Shown here: piece by piece, positions 41,957-52,474 of the stretch
Numbering within the stretch: position 1 is the first letter of the stretch
Layout: each line of letters begins with the position of its first letter
NCBI GenBank assembly: GCA_030247885.1
Contig: JAPDRO010000001.1
Coordinates: 1 to 64,000 of the forward strand
From: Taxawa tesnikishii (nom. ined.)
Lineage: Eukaryota; Ascomycota; Dothideomycetes; Dothideales
Reading direction: 5' to 3'
Length of the DNA stretch: 64,000 nucleotides
The notes under the pieces: generated by a model
The model's input: the letters and a program-made list of their open reading frames with translations, nothing else
The model's database searches: none
Told to the model about the DNA's origin: nothing
Translations under genes and position numbers: made by a program

Positions 41957-42712
41957 TGTGAAGCACTGTGGTTGGGGTGCGGGAGAGAAGAAGTCGTTAT
42001 GGAGCGGAAGTTCAGCTAAAGGAGCTGGCGTGTTCTATATAGGAATTGCTGACGTATGCGGCCGTGCAAGGTGTCTTCAAACAAATCGGTCAAGATGTTA
42101 TTGATTAGAACAAGATGTTATGAGTCGCAACTGTCGAAGACAGAAGTGAAAACTGAAATGTATGGTTCTAGTATTACAGGGGAATTACAAGTCTTAAAGT
42201 GCTCGCGCACAAAGGAGTTGTCGTATGCATGGCATGGGATCGCAAAACAGTGAGCTGAGCCACGCAGCACCCGGCTAGTCTTGACTCGTCGCAAGCACTT
42301 CCAGCACTTCCGCGCGGCACCGGTTTCTGTTTTTGATTCAGGGGTAGGAGCAGCACGCGACCAAGCATGCTTCTCCCATTCTAACGCTTGCCGACCATCG
42401 ACATGGATGACCATCAGCATGGATGTGGTTATGTGATCAACCATACGCTCGCAATCTATGCATTGCAGGCATGATCCTGGGCGTGTCGATTGAGCTATGT
42501 CACGTGCAAGCCAGACGCGTGTTATGTAAGCGGATCGCCACTAGGGTAAGGGTTGTGGCATGATCCAAGATAAACACACATACCACAAAGTGACTGCCAT
42601 CATCGTCACTCTGAATTCCTGTCCCGGCCCTTTTCGTTGCCTTTGAAATGGTGCATATGATCTGTTGTTGAGACCGTACAGTCTCGTGAATCAGAGCTCA
42701 ACTCGCGTCGCG
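41957..42712. other. Divergent promoter region between GDT1 and the Myb-like gene
   Basis: The two genes are transcribed away from each other. Normal composition, with no gene recognised. Confidence 0.55.
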
Positions 42713-45700
42713 ATGGCACGCGTCGCGGGAGAACCGCGTTCATCGGCAGCTCCACCAAGTCGAGCTCCGTCCGTCCAACCACTTGCGCACACCACCAGAA
42801 CCACGAGGAGCCGCAGTCGCGAAGTGAGTGTCGAGCCAAAAACTCGGGAAAACACAAGGCGCACAAGAGGCTCTCGTCAGAATAGCGTCGAGAGCGATGC
42901 TGCAGGCACAACAAACGCGCCGAAGCGCAATACGCGCAGAAACGCCCGGCAGCCAGCTGCTGAAGGTGAGTAGCTATTGCTGGCTCGAACATGCTCAGAA
43001 AGGAACAACACGCGAAAAACGAGTCTTCAGTGGGCTTTCAATGTACTATAATCATCCCTACTTGGCATCAGATTTGCAGCCACGCCTCCTGTACATCAAC
43101 GGCTCGCCAGCACTTCTCCCCACCTTCGTTGCCTGACGTCTCTGCGTGTACAACCTGCCTCACCTCCAAAACATACTCATCACCAGGTCAAGCTGACAAG
43201 ACCAAGTAGATCTAGCAGTCGTGGTTGAAGAGTCTGCGGCTGAACATATCCTGCTGAACGACGTCCCGGACCAGGATGAACAGGCTGAACAACCGCAAAT
43301 CCCGAGGGCCGCTGCACTTAGGCAGTCCAACGGTTCTCAGGGAAACATGTCTGCTATCTCTGGTACTACCGCCAAAACCTCATTCTCAGATGGGCAGGTA
43401 GCAGACTTGGATCCAAGCAACATGGTGTTCTTTCTTCCCGTGTTGGAGCGGGCGTCCGATCTGCTACTGCAGTATCTCACTCCGATTGGTTCATCGGACG
43501 AGAAACTACAGGTCAATATCAAAGAAACCACAACCGCTGGGTCAAACCGGCGCAAAAGGCTTGACGCTCTTGCGAGGGCCTTTGACATTCACCAAGAAAA
43601 CTACAGCAATTCGGCTTACCTCAGACCTGATCTGATCCTTCGAGCACTCACGGGTGTCTTCGATATCTCAACCCTACCGTTTGGAGCGTGGAGGCCGGAC
43701 AACGTTGTCTACAAGGCCAACCTTTCCATTTTCGCCCAGCAGATGAACAGCTTGCACACGGCGGCTTCTGACACGTCGACCATACTCGAATCTCTAGACA
43801 CCACATTCCCATCGCAGTTCATGTGTTTTCTGATGGATGATAACAGCCAAGTCAATCCCCTTACCTGGAGTGCTCTTGTAGAGTCCACATGCACGCTGGC
43901 TATCGAGCTTCGTACTCAGCTTGTCATCCAAACACTCTTAGCCCATCGGAAACACCCAGATTACGATGCCCAGACAATCGTTGCGAAGAAGATGTTTGAG
44001 ATCCCAGACGATGTCGAGGGATCTCTTGATCTGAAATCTTGCCTAAGCAACTTCGACTTCAATCATGGACCGCTTCGAGATATGCTGTCACAAGACCGGC
44101 TTGAGCTTTTCCACAAGCGACTTTTCGATCGTTTGGAGGCAATCGGACAACCACTACGTGACCCAAAACTGGGTCCGGATGCGGCACTCCAGCGATTGCA
44201 AGGTCAACACCCCTTGCAAGACTTCCAGATTCTGGCCTTGCGATGGGCCCGTGAGCGAGTTTATGAGGTCGATGCCTGTATAGCTGAGAGAGGTGGCGTG
44301 GACTCCATCACCCGACTCCTGCAGAGCGAAGTCGACCGGATCAATGCTCAAGGCGAAGAGGCAGCAGGAGCAATCGCTACCCCGAAGACTGTAGGCAAGA
44401 TGTAAGGTCTTTCAAAAGCATCGCGCCGACGTCGAATCGCTAATACATTCATGCAGCTCTGCACCGAAGGATGGCTTATCCAGATTGCGAGCTCGAGAAG
44501 AGAGGTTTTCAGCCAGCGGCTTACCGCAGGTGAAAACAACAGGCCGAGCCGGCATGCCTCAAACTACAGTCCCAGTGAACCCAAAACCTACAGCAGCGGC
44601 GATGCTAAGAGCCCGAGAAGAAGAGCGTATGCAACGCCTCCCGGCCCAGTCGGCTCAAGAGACCACCAGACTACCGACCCCTGCAACTGCGCCGGAACAG
44701 GAGGCAGACGGCAACGATGACTTCCATGACCTGCCTGACGAGGAAGACCCACCTGCGCCAGCGGCTGAGCAACAGACCCAAGTCGAAGCGCCGTCTGCAG
44801 TGGGTCGCGAAGTAGATAGAGCTCTCCAAAGACAGACTCAAAGGGAGAAAGAGAACCGTCTGAGGGCACAATCAGATGCCGAGCTGCCCAGACGGTTCAC
44901 CGACCGTCAAGCCAATGCAACACGGATCACTTTCGACGAAGCCGAATCATCACAGGCTCAGCCTTCTCAAGCTCCCAGCTTCAGGCTTCCTCGTAGCCAA
45001 CCTACTGCACCAGTCTCCTCAGGACTCAAGCGTCCCCGCGCGGATGAGGACGACCTTGAGCCTAGCGAGGACGAAGGTTTTCAAGAAGACAATCGCGCCT
45101 CCAACTTTACCGCTCGACGTAACGAGGCCCCTCCTGCACGACGCCTGCCTGTGCAACCGGAAGAGTCCACTTCATCAACCGCTCGTCGCGGTCTTTCTGG
45201 TCCCTCGAGCACAGCAGCGCCACCGGTCCAACCCCAGCGTAAGAACCCAGGCCAGTCAATCGAACCCTACCGTGCCCCGTCCGTTTTGCAGGCTTCTCCT
45301 CCGCGCAGTTCCGCTGTGGACACTTACACGCAGGTGCGCCAGGCCGCAAAAGCAAACACGAGAATGGCGGCAGTTGGGAGAAAGCCGCAACAACGCAGTC
45401 CGTGGTCGATCTCCGAGTGTAATCAACTCATCAGTCTGATTGAAGAACATGGTCCTCACTATGCGTATCTAAAGACGGCCGATAACCAAGAAGCCATAGA
45501 GAACAACCGTGAGCCGATCCTGGGCAACCGTACGGCGGAAGACTTGCGTTTCAAGGCCCGGAACATGAAAGTGGACTACTTGAAGTAAGTTTTGTTCGTT
45601 CCACAAGACACTGTAAGGCATTGGACCGTGGGGGTTTTTTCTGACTGTACGAATCAAAGGACTCCGGATATTGTTGAACTGCCGGTGAATTTCGACCAGG

Positions 45701-45780
45701 TCGTCTTGGGCAGAAAGGAGATAGAGCAACTCGGGCGCGTGGGTGTGCACTACGAGCAAGATCCGATTCGAGCTAGGTAG
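42713..45780 (+). CDS. Myb/telobox-like DNA-binding protein, possible TRF/Taz1 relative
   Basis: The first exon (42713-42965) is basic and Arg/Ser-rich. The second (from about 43210 to 44401) has a helical acidic region (MVFFLPVLERASDLLLQYL onward). The third (44457-45584) is a long disordered stretch ending in a Myb-like domain (SPWSISECNQLISLIEEHGP, then RTAEDLRFKARNMKVDYL), and the fourth (45660-45780) finishes it. RTAEDLRFKARN resembles the telobox of telomere-binding Myb proteins, and the helical middle could be a TRF-homology domain, so a shelterin-type protein is possible. The first intron is about 244 bp and its exact acceptor (43209 or 43218) is uncertain. An ordinary transcription factor is the alternative. 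Confidence 0.7.
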
Positions 45781-46245
45781 GCGAGCAGATGCACCACGGT
45801 GATCGACATCGCTTTCCGTGAGATCACCGGGCTACTTTCACAAGACACAGGGTCAGTCGCGTAACGGAAGCGGGCAGAAGATCGGAAGTAGGAAGGAGGA
45901 TGAGATGGATTTTGACAAACGGATTTGTTTTTCCTCGGTTGGACAGGATAGCTTGTGCCATTCCTTCTTGATAGCTTTGATTTCGTACCTCAAGGGTTTC
46001 CTCCTACCACTCCACCCAAAACGTCCGACACCTTAATTTGCTAGCCTAGACAGTACTCGGCTTGTTCCTTTGGAAACAACAAACAAGCGGTCGCCTCTTG
46101 TCGACAAGTCCTATTTGACTCCGAAGCCAATGCTCGCTCTCGAACGGCGCCGAATGATGTCTGAGGTCGTGATGCACAGGTGCTCGCTCAAGCCCGTACG
46201 TGCTTCGCCGCGCTCACAATGTCTTGCTTCCCAACGTTTCCGCAT
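45781..46245. other. Convergent 3' intergenic region
   Basis: The Myb-like gene and the aldehyde dehydrogenase gene end toward each other. Nothing recognisable is encoded. Confidence 0.55.
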
Positions 46246-47744
46246 CTACAATTTCGCAAAGACAGTCGGCACGCTCCCACCCATCTCAACAAGCGTACTC
46301 TTGTTCCTGACCCAGGCGTCCAATCCCTTGCGTCCGTTCTCGACGCCGACACCGCTCAGCTTCCAGCCCCCAACCGGCATCTCAGCGGGACTCTCACCCC
46401 AGGTGTTGATCCAGGTGATGCCGGCCTGCAGCTGCGCAATCACGCCGTGCGCCCGGTTGAGGTCCGACGTGAAGACGCCGGCCGCGAGACCCATCGGGGT
46501 GGCGTTTGCGCGCTGGATTGCCGACTCGACGGTCGAGTAGGGCAGGATGCTCATGACGGGACCGAAGATCTCTTCGCGCGCAATCCGCATCTCGTCGGTG
46601 CAGTTTGTGAAGACGGTCGGCTGGACCCAGAAGCCGTCCTGCCCGTCCTTTGGCAGCGCGGAGGGTTTCTCCAACCCGCCGTGGAGCAGTTTGGCCTTGT
46701 CGACGTTGATGGCGTGATGAATGTATGAGAGGACTTTGTCGTAGTGCACTCTGGAGACCAGAGGGCCGAAGTTAGTCGCGGGGTCCATGACGTCGCCTGG
46801 GCGTACGTAGGACATTTTTCGACAAGGCGCTTCTCGAATGCCTGCAGCATGGACTCGGGGACGAAGACGCGGGTGCCGTTGGTGCAGACCTGACCGGTGG
46901 AGAAGAAGTTGGCCATCATGGCGCCGTCGACGGCGGCCTCGAGTTCGCAATCCGGCAGGATGACGAGCGGACTCTTGCCTCCGAGCTCCATGGTGACGTA
47001 TTTCATGCCTCCTGCCGCCGACGCAGCGACCTTCTGTCCTGTGGATACTTGGCCGGTGAAACTCACCTTTGCGATGCCGGGGTGTTGTGTGAGGTAGGCG
47101 CCGACGTCTCCGGCGCCATTGACGACGTTGAAAACACCAGCGGGCACGCCGGCCTCGGTGTAGATGTTTGCGAGCTCGAGACCGTGCAGAGAGGTGAACT
47201 CGGATGGCTTGTAGACCATGCAATTGCCCGCTGCGAGACATGGCGCGCTCTTCCACAAAGCGATCTGGATAGGGTAGTTCCAAGCTCCAATGCCTGCGCA
47301 TACGCCCAATGGGTTCTTGGTCGTGTACACCCAAGCGGAGTTGCGCAGTTGTGTTGTCTCGCCGTTCAGACCGCCCGAGGCGACCAAGTTGGCGTAGTAT
47401 TCGAGCACATCGGCGCCGGTGACGATGTCTACGGTGCTGGTTTCGGAGAAGGGCTTGCCGGTGTCGTGGGTTTCGATCTTGGCGAGTTCATCGTTGCGGG
47501 CGCGGAGGAGGGCGACGGCACGTAGGAGAATGCGGGAGCGTTCGATTGGTGGGGTTTGCGACCAGGTCTGGAAGGCTTTTCGGGCTGAGTTGATTGCGGC
47601 GTCGATGTCGGCGTGTGAGGCGGATTGGATGTTTCCCAGGGCGCGTCCGTTGGCGGGGTTGATTGAGGTGAAGGTGGATTGGGAAGAGGTCAGGGAGGAT
47701 TGCGGTTGACCGTCATAGTAGAGTGGGCGAAGAGAATAGGACAT
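46246..47744 (-). CDS. Betaine-aldehyde dehydrogenase (ALDH superfamily); one frame break
   Basis: An intronless gene of 499 residues once one frame change is allowed. The general base Glu253 ([10 protein letters not shown]) and nucleophile Cys287 ([11 protein letters not shown]) are in place, and the GAWNYP and ELGGKSP signatures mark the betaine-aldehyde branch. It oxidises betaine aldehyde to glycine betaine with NAD(P)+. The break is in the A run complementary to T at 46815-46819; one more A would join VEK to [12 protein letters not shown] without loss. It is divergent from the choline oxidase gene across 1.16 kb, the arrangement expected for a co-regulated choline-to-betaine pair and reported in Aspergillus fumigatus. 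Confidence 0.92.
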
Positions 47745-48900
47745 GGTGGAAGCAGTGCTGAATGGGATAGAGGAACGGAAAGGTGGATTTCGCGGAGGTG
47801 TCGGGAGGTGAGCAGCGGAACAGAGATCAGAGATAGAGATCCGAGATCAGACAATGCGGGGTAAGAAGAAGAAGAAGAAGAGGAGGAGGAGGAGGAAGCA
47901 AGAGAGTTGAACAGCAGAGGGAGAGGAGAGATGAGGTGAGGAAGGAGGAGGGAGGAAGAAGGAGATGTGAAATTGTTACCGACTCGAGGAATGCCAGTCG
48001 TGTCTGTAGAGACTGCTACGAGGTGGTGGTGGCACAGCGGAGGACGATGGAAGCAACTCTATGTAATACATGGAAAGACCGCTACGGCTAAACATCGGTG
48101 ACTGACTCAGTCACACCGACTGCTTGATGCTTGAGCCTCCGAGCTCGGACGTCTCTGGGCCCATGGTGTAAACCAGCAGAAGCCGCGAAGCACACGATTT
48201 GCGCTGCGAGCGGCTGCAGGGACAGGGCAACAACTTTGACAGCCGTGTTGCTAACAAACGTGTTGCTGACAGCCGTGTTGCTAACAACCGTGTTGCTAAC
48301 AACCGTGTTTCTACTCGCTACCAACTACTAGCTACTAGCTACTCGCTGCTCGCTGCTCGCTGTTGCGCTCTTCATTCCGCTCGAGGGGAGGAGAATCTTG
48401 CACCTTAGTGGGCGATTATCGCGACATCGAGTGGATTGGCGCTAGAAACGCCGGAAGCGCTAGAAACGCGGCAGACAGTCTCACCGACGTTCCGCCATAC
48501 GCGTCCAGCAAAGAGCAGCAAAGAGCACCAACGAGCTCCCCGCTGCTTGCTCTCGAAAGAAGAGTCTTGAGTCGCCAGCAGCCAAATACACTTTCACCAT
48601 CACCACCGCCTTGCAGTGTCCGTCGCGGATACAAGCCGTGTATGCTAACAGAAAGCCAACGGCTAGAATCAACTCTGACCCTCGCCGCCCGCCCTTCTCT
48701 TCCGGACCTCCAACCCAACCCTGGTGGATACGCAGGCCCGTTTCGTGTTTCAAAACTATATTAAGTTAATTATCCCGACTCCAAATCTTCTCGCCCTACC
48801 TCCGTACCATTGTTCCTTTCTCTACCTCGCTCCCTCTCTCTATATCCTCTCGTTGTACCATATAGTCTTGCGTATCACCACTTTACATATACCGCCCAAC
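47745..48900. promoter_or_regulatory. Shared divergent promoter of the choline-to-betaine pair
   Basis: This 1.16-kb interval lies between the start codons of the aldehyde dehydrogenase and choline oxidase genes. It holds a purine-only microsatellite of GAA then GAG units (about 47863-47898, in purine-rich DNA to about 47970), a 15-bp tandem repeat, and a run of CTACTAG/CTCGCTG words. Both genes probably take their control from here. No binding site could be named with confidence. Confidence 0.6.
48244..48307. repeat. 15-bp tandem repeat in the choline oxidase upstream region
   Basis: CGTGTTGCTAACAAC occurs about four times in tandem (starts at 48244, 48259, 48274, 48289, with a partial fifth); the second unit has GAC AGC in place of AAC AAC. 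It is followed at 48323-48366 by a second short repeat of TACTAGC and TCGCTGC words. The spacing of 15 bp is about one and a half helical turns. Confidence 0.85.
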
Positions 48901-50568
48901 ATGGCCGGCCCGACCACCACCATCCACCTCCCAACCGCTGGCACCACCACCAAGCTCCCCTCTAACGCCTCGGATTACTATGATTTCCTCATCGTCGGCG
49001 GCGGCACAGCAGGCTGTGTCATTGCCAGCCGTTTGTCTGAATACCTGCCAAACAAGAAGGTCCTGCTTATCGAAGCCGGTCCATCCGACTTCATGGACGA
49101 CCGCGTGCTTCTCCTCAAGGACTGGCTGAACCTGCTCGGTGGTGAACTCGACTACGACTACGGCACCACCGAGCAGCCCATGGGCAACTCCCACATCCGC
49201 CACTCGCGCGCCAAAGTCTTGGGCGGCTGCTCCTCGCACAACACCCTCATCAGCTTCCGGCCCTTCGAGTACGACTGCAAACGCTGGGAGGCCCAGGGCT
49301 GCAAGGGCTGGAGCTTCAAGACCTTCACTCGCGTGCTCGACAACCTGCGCAACACCGTGCAGCCGGTCCACGACCGCCACCGCAACCAGCTGTGCCGCGA
49401 TTGGGTTGACAGCTGCAGCACCGCCTTAAACATCCCCGTCATCAACGACTTCAACAAGCAGATCAAGAGCACGGGTGCGTTGGAGCAGGGTGTGGGTTTC
49501 TTCTCAGTCAGCTACAACCCAGATACTGGTCACCGTAGCTCTGCCAGCGTTGCCTACATCCATCCAATCCTTCGCGGAGACGAGAAGAGGCCTAACCTGA
49601 CCATTCTGACCAACGCCTGGGTCGGCAAGGTTAATGTCAAGGGCGACAGGGTCGAGGGTATCAACATCAAGCTCCAGGACGGATCCGACCACACCCTGCG
49701 CGCCAAGTGCGAGACCATCCTCTGCGCCGGCGCCGTCGACACCCCACGTCTGATGCTCCTCTCTGGTCTAGGTCCCCGCCAGCAGCTCGAGTCCCTCAAG
49801 ATTTCCGTCGTGGCCGATATCCCGGGTGTGGGTTCCAACCTCCTCGATCACCCAGAGACTATTATTATCTGGGAGCTCAACCGTCCTGTTCCCCCCAATC
49901 AGACTACCATGGATTCGGATGCGGGCATCTTCCTGCGGCGCGAAGCTCCCAATGCGGCTGGCTCTGACGGCCGTGCCGCCGATATCATGATGCATTGCTA
50001 TCAGATTCCCTTCTGCCTCAACACGGCCCGTCTGGGCTACGACCAGCCCATCGACGCCTTCTGCATGACTCCCAACATCCCCCGTCCCCGCAGCCGCGGC
50101 CAACTCTACCTGACCTCCGCAGACCCCAACGTCAAGCCGGCACTCGACTTCAAGTACTTCACCGATCCCGAAGGCTACGACGCCGCCACCATCGTCGCCG
50201 GTTTCCGCGCCGCCCGCAAGGTCGCCGAACAGGAGCCCTTCAAGTCCTGGCTGAAGCGCGAGGTCGCCCCCGGCCCGCAGTGCCAGTCCGACGAGGAGCT
50301 GAGCAAGTACGGCCGCAGCGTCGCCCACACGGTCTACCACCCTGCTGGTACCACCAAGATGGGCGACGTGGCCAAGGACGATATGGCCGTCGTGGATCAC
50401 GAGCTGAAGGTAAGGGGATTGAAGGGCGTCAGGATTGCGGATGCAGGCGTGTTCCCGGACATGCCCACCATTAACCCCATGCTTACGGTGCTGGGCGTTG
50501 GCGAGAGGGCGGCGGAATTGATTGCGCAGCAGTGGGGATGGAAGGGATTGGAGAAGGAGAAGCTGTAA
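48901..50568 (+). CDS. Choline oxidase (GMC flavoprotein, CodA type)
   Basis: An intronless gene of 555 residues. It shows the FAD fold (FLIVGGGTAGCVIASRLSE), the HSRAKVLGGCSSHN motif in which His113 aligns with the flavin-linked His99 of Arthrobacter choline oxidase, the active-site Glu in DHPETI, the histidine in HTVYHPAGTTKMG and the asparagine in PTINPMLTVLG. These are the residues that distinguish choline oxidase from other GMC enzymes. It converts choline to betaine aldehyde and on to betaine using O2. Resemblance to the actinobacterial enzyme and the lack of introns suggest an ancient bacterial source, though fungal choline oxidases are known. It is paired head to head with betaine-aldehyde dehydrogenase. 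Confidence 0.94.
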   Translation: MAGPTTTIHLPTAGTTTKLPSNASDYYDFLIVGGGTAGCVIASRLSEYLPNKKVLLIEAGPSDFMDDRVLLLKDWLNLLGGELDYDYGTTEQPMGNSHIRHSRAKVLGGCSSHNTLISFRPFEYDCKRWEAQGCKGWSFKTFTRVLDNLRNTVQPVHDRHRNQLCRDWVDSCSTALNIPVINDFNKQIKSTGALEQGVGFFSVSYNPDTGHRSSASVAYIHPILRGDEKRPNLTILTNAWVGKVNVKGDRVEGINIKLQDGSDHTLRAKCETILCAGAVDTPRLMLLSGLGPRQQLESLKISVVADIPGVGSNLLDHPETIIIWELNRPVPPNQTTMDSDAGIFLRREAPNAAGSDGRAADIMMHCYQIPFCLNTARLGYDQPIDAFCMTPNIPRPRSRGQLYLTSADPNVKPALDFKYFTDPEGYDAATIVAGFRAARKVAEQEPFKSWLKREVAPGPQCQSDEELSKYGRSVAHTVYHPAGTTKMGDVAKDDMAVVDHELKVRGLKGVRIADAGVFPDMPTINPMLTVLGVGERAAELIAQQWGWKGLEKEKL

Positions 50569-51203
50569 GGGGGTTCACATGAAGAGTAAGAGTCGACTAG
50601 AAGGGTATCAGGCGTTGGGAGCGGCGTATGTGGTAGTATGGATACCAAACGGGCGTTTTTTTTGGGGGGGTTTATCTGAGGCATCTAAAGAGATACAAAA
50701 GCGTAGATATCCGTTGACCATGTGCATGGTATTATAAACTTCTCACGATCGGGAGCCTTCGGGACCTATTCGTTCGCCCGAAGAACCGTTGAGCAACGGA
50801 CGTACCTTTGGGACACTCGTACATTGACAGCCTGCTCTGTCGCTGCTGTCGTTCACGGCCACTTCGTTTTTTGTTGTATGCATACGGCAATGGCAGCGCA
50901 AGAGGAGCTGAGGTTTTCCTGGACTATATAGCTGACGTGTCCCAAAGTAAGGGAGACTCCTGGGGTACGGCGGAGAGATTTGCGTTATACTACCCTAGAG
51001 AGACGAGAGAGACGAGAGAGACAAGGATGAGTTGGCTTGACTGCGGGTTGGTCTATGGATATATCATTATACTGTGCACGTGCAGGATACATATATATAA
51101 TGATGCGGGGTTGGATTCCAGCCAATCTCCCATCTGGCCAAACTGACGTCGACTGAACAAACGCTCAACCATCGTACAAAGTGTACTCGAAATATACCGG
51201 ACA
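50569..51203. other. Intergenic between choline oxidase and GET4
   Basis: Includes a short G run (50661-50670) and an AGAGACGAG repeat near 50999-51025. No gene recognised. Confidence 0.55.
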
Positions 51204-52474
51204 ATGTCGTCCAAGATCCAAAAGACGATAGCGCGCCAGCAGGCCAAGTGAGCTTCTTCCACATCATCTCCCTCCTACCAACTCAAGCCCCCAAGCCTCT
51301 TTCCAAAGATCTAACAACAACAACAACCACAGGGTGGAAGAAGGCCAGTACTACGAAGCCCACCAACAGCTCCGCGTCATCGCCGCCCGTTACATCAAGG
51401 CCGACGACCATGCCTCCGCGATAGACCTCCTCTCTTCGGGAGCTTCCATGCTCCTCAAGGCGGGCCAGGGTGGTAGTGGAGGCGACCTCTGCATGCTTCT
51501 AATGGAGGTTTATAACAAGGCCGGGCTGAAGCCCGATGTAACGAATAAGGCAAGGCTGCTGGGACTGCTGAGAAGCTTCCCGGCGGACGAGCCGACGAGG
51601 AAGAGGTTTGGCGGTGAGGTCATCGGGTACGTGATAATTGACGGCGGACGAGAAGGGCCGCGGAGCTCCGGAGGGTTTAGGAGGATTAGGATTAGGACTG
51701 AGGTTGGGCAATCTGGAGCACTTCACTGACACAAGAGGCTGTCATGCAGGTGGTCTGCCAAAACTGGCGAATACCCGGCCGGGGATCCCGAACTACACCA
51801 CGTCCTGGGTCAGTTGTATGCCGAAGGTAGGCGCGGTCATCTACTCGATCTGTTGTCGCAGAGTGCGTGAGGATTTCCCGAGACCGAGACTGATCTGCTA
51901 CAGATGGCGATGTTTATGACGCCGAACGACACCTGACCCTCGGAACAAGTGACTCGCCCGCCCTCCTCTCGTCTCTCGAGTATGACTGGTATGCCTCGGA
52001 CGAGCCATCCACTGCTCCTTTCTACGCCGCGCGAGGCATCTTCCCTACCTGCTCGTCGGCAACGTGCGCGCGGCGAACAAGGTCCACCTCCTCTTCACCT
52101 CGAAACTCTCGTCCACCCACCCCGGTCTCGGCGTGCAGGAAGTCAGCTCCGCGTCTTCGGATCTGCGCGTCTACCCTAGCCTTCCACTGCTCAACTTCCT
52201 GGGGCTGCTTCTCCTTGCCATACAACGAGGTTCTTCGGATCTGTTCAAGCAATTGAAGAGCCATTACGCACAGAATATCAAGGAAGTGGGGATCTGGGAC
52301 GAGCCTTTGGCGCACATTGGAGAGATGTATTTTGGAATAAAGATACCCAGTCAAAGCAACCCATTAATGGACATGATGGGGAGTATGCTGATGGGCGGCA
52401 ACAACCCGTTTGGTGGGCAGAGGCAGCAGAGTAGGAGGGTGGAAGCGCCGGCACCTGCGCCGGGCTTGGATTGA
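51204..52474 (+). CDS. GET4: GET4-family protein of the tail-anchored protein insertion pathway
   Basis: Four exons (51204-51247, 51333-51626, 51750-51826, 51904-52474) give about 328 residues. The family opening EEGQYYEAHQQLRVIAARY is unmistakable, followed by DEPTRKRF, TGEYPAGDPELHHV and ALLS...YDWY, the helical repeat of Get4. With Get5 it links Sgt2 to the Get3 ATPase and hands over tail-anchored proteins in the cytosol. One base appears missing in the C run at 52043-52045: GIFP must continue as YLLVGNVRAANK in the next frame. The C-terminus is rich in Gly, Met and Gln. Because this is a conserved gene, the break is best read as a sequence error. Confidence 0.93.

Noticed and set aside
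48088-48331. Small frames across the 15-bp repeats encoding VSNTAV-type repeats
   Set aside because: The peptide repeat simply reflects a 15-bp DNA repeat in a promoter; no start context or neighbours support a gene.
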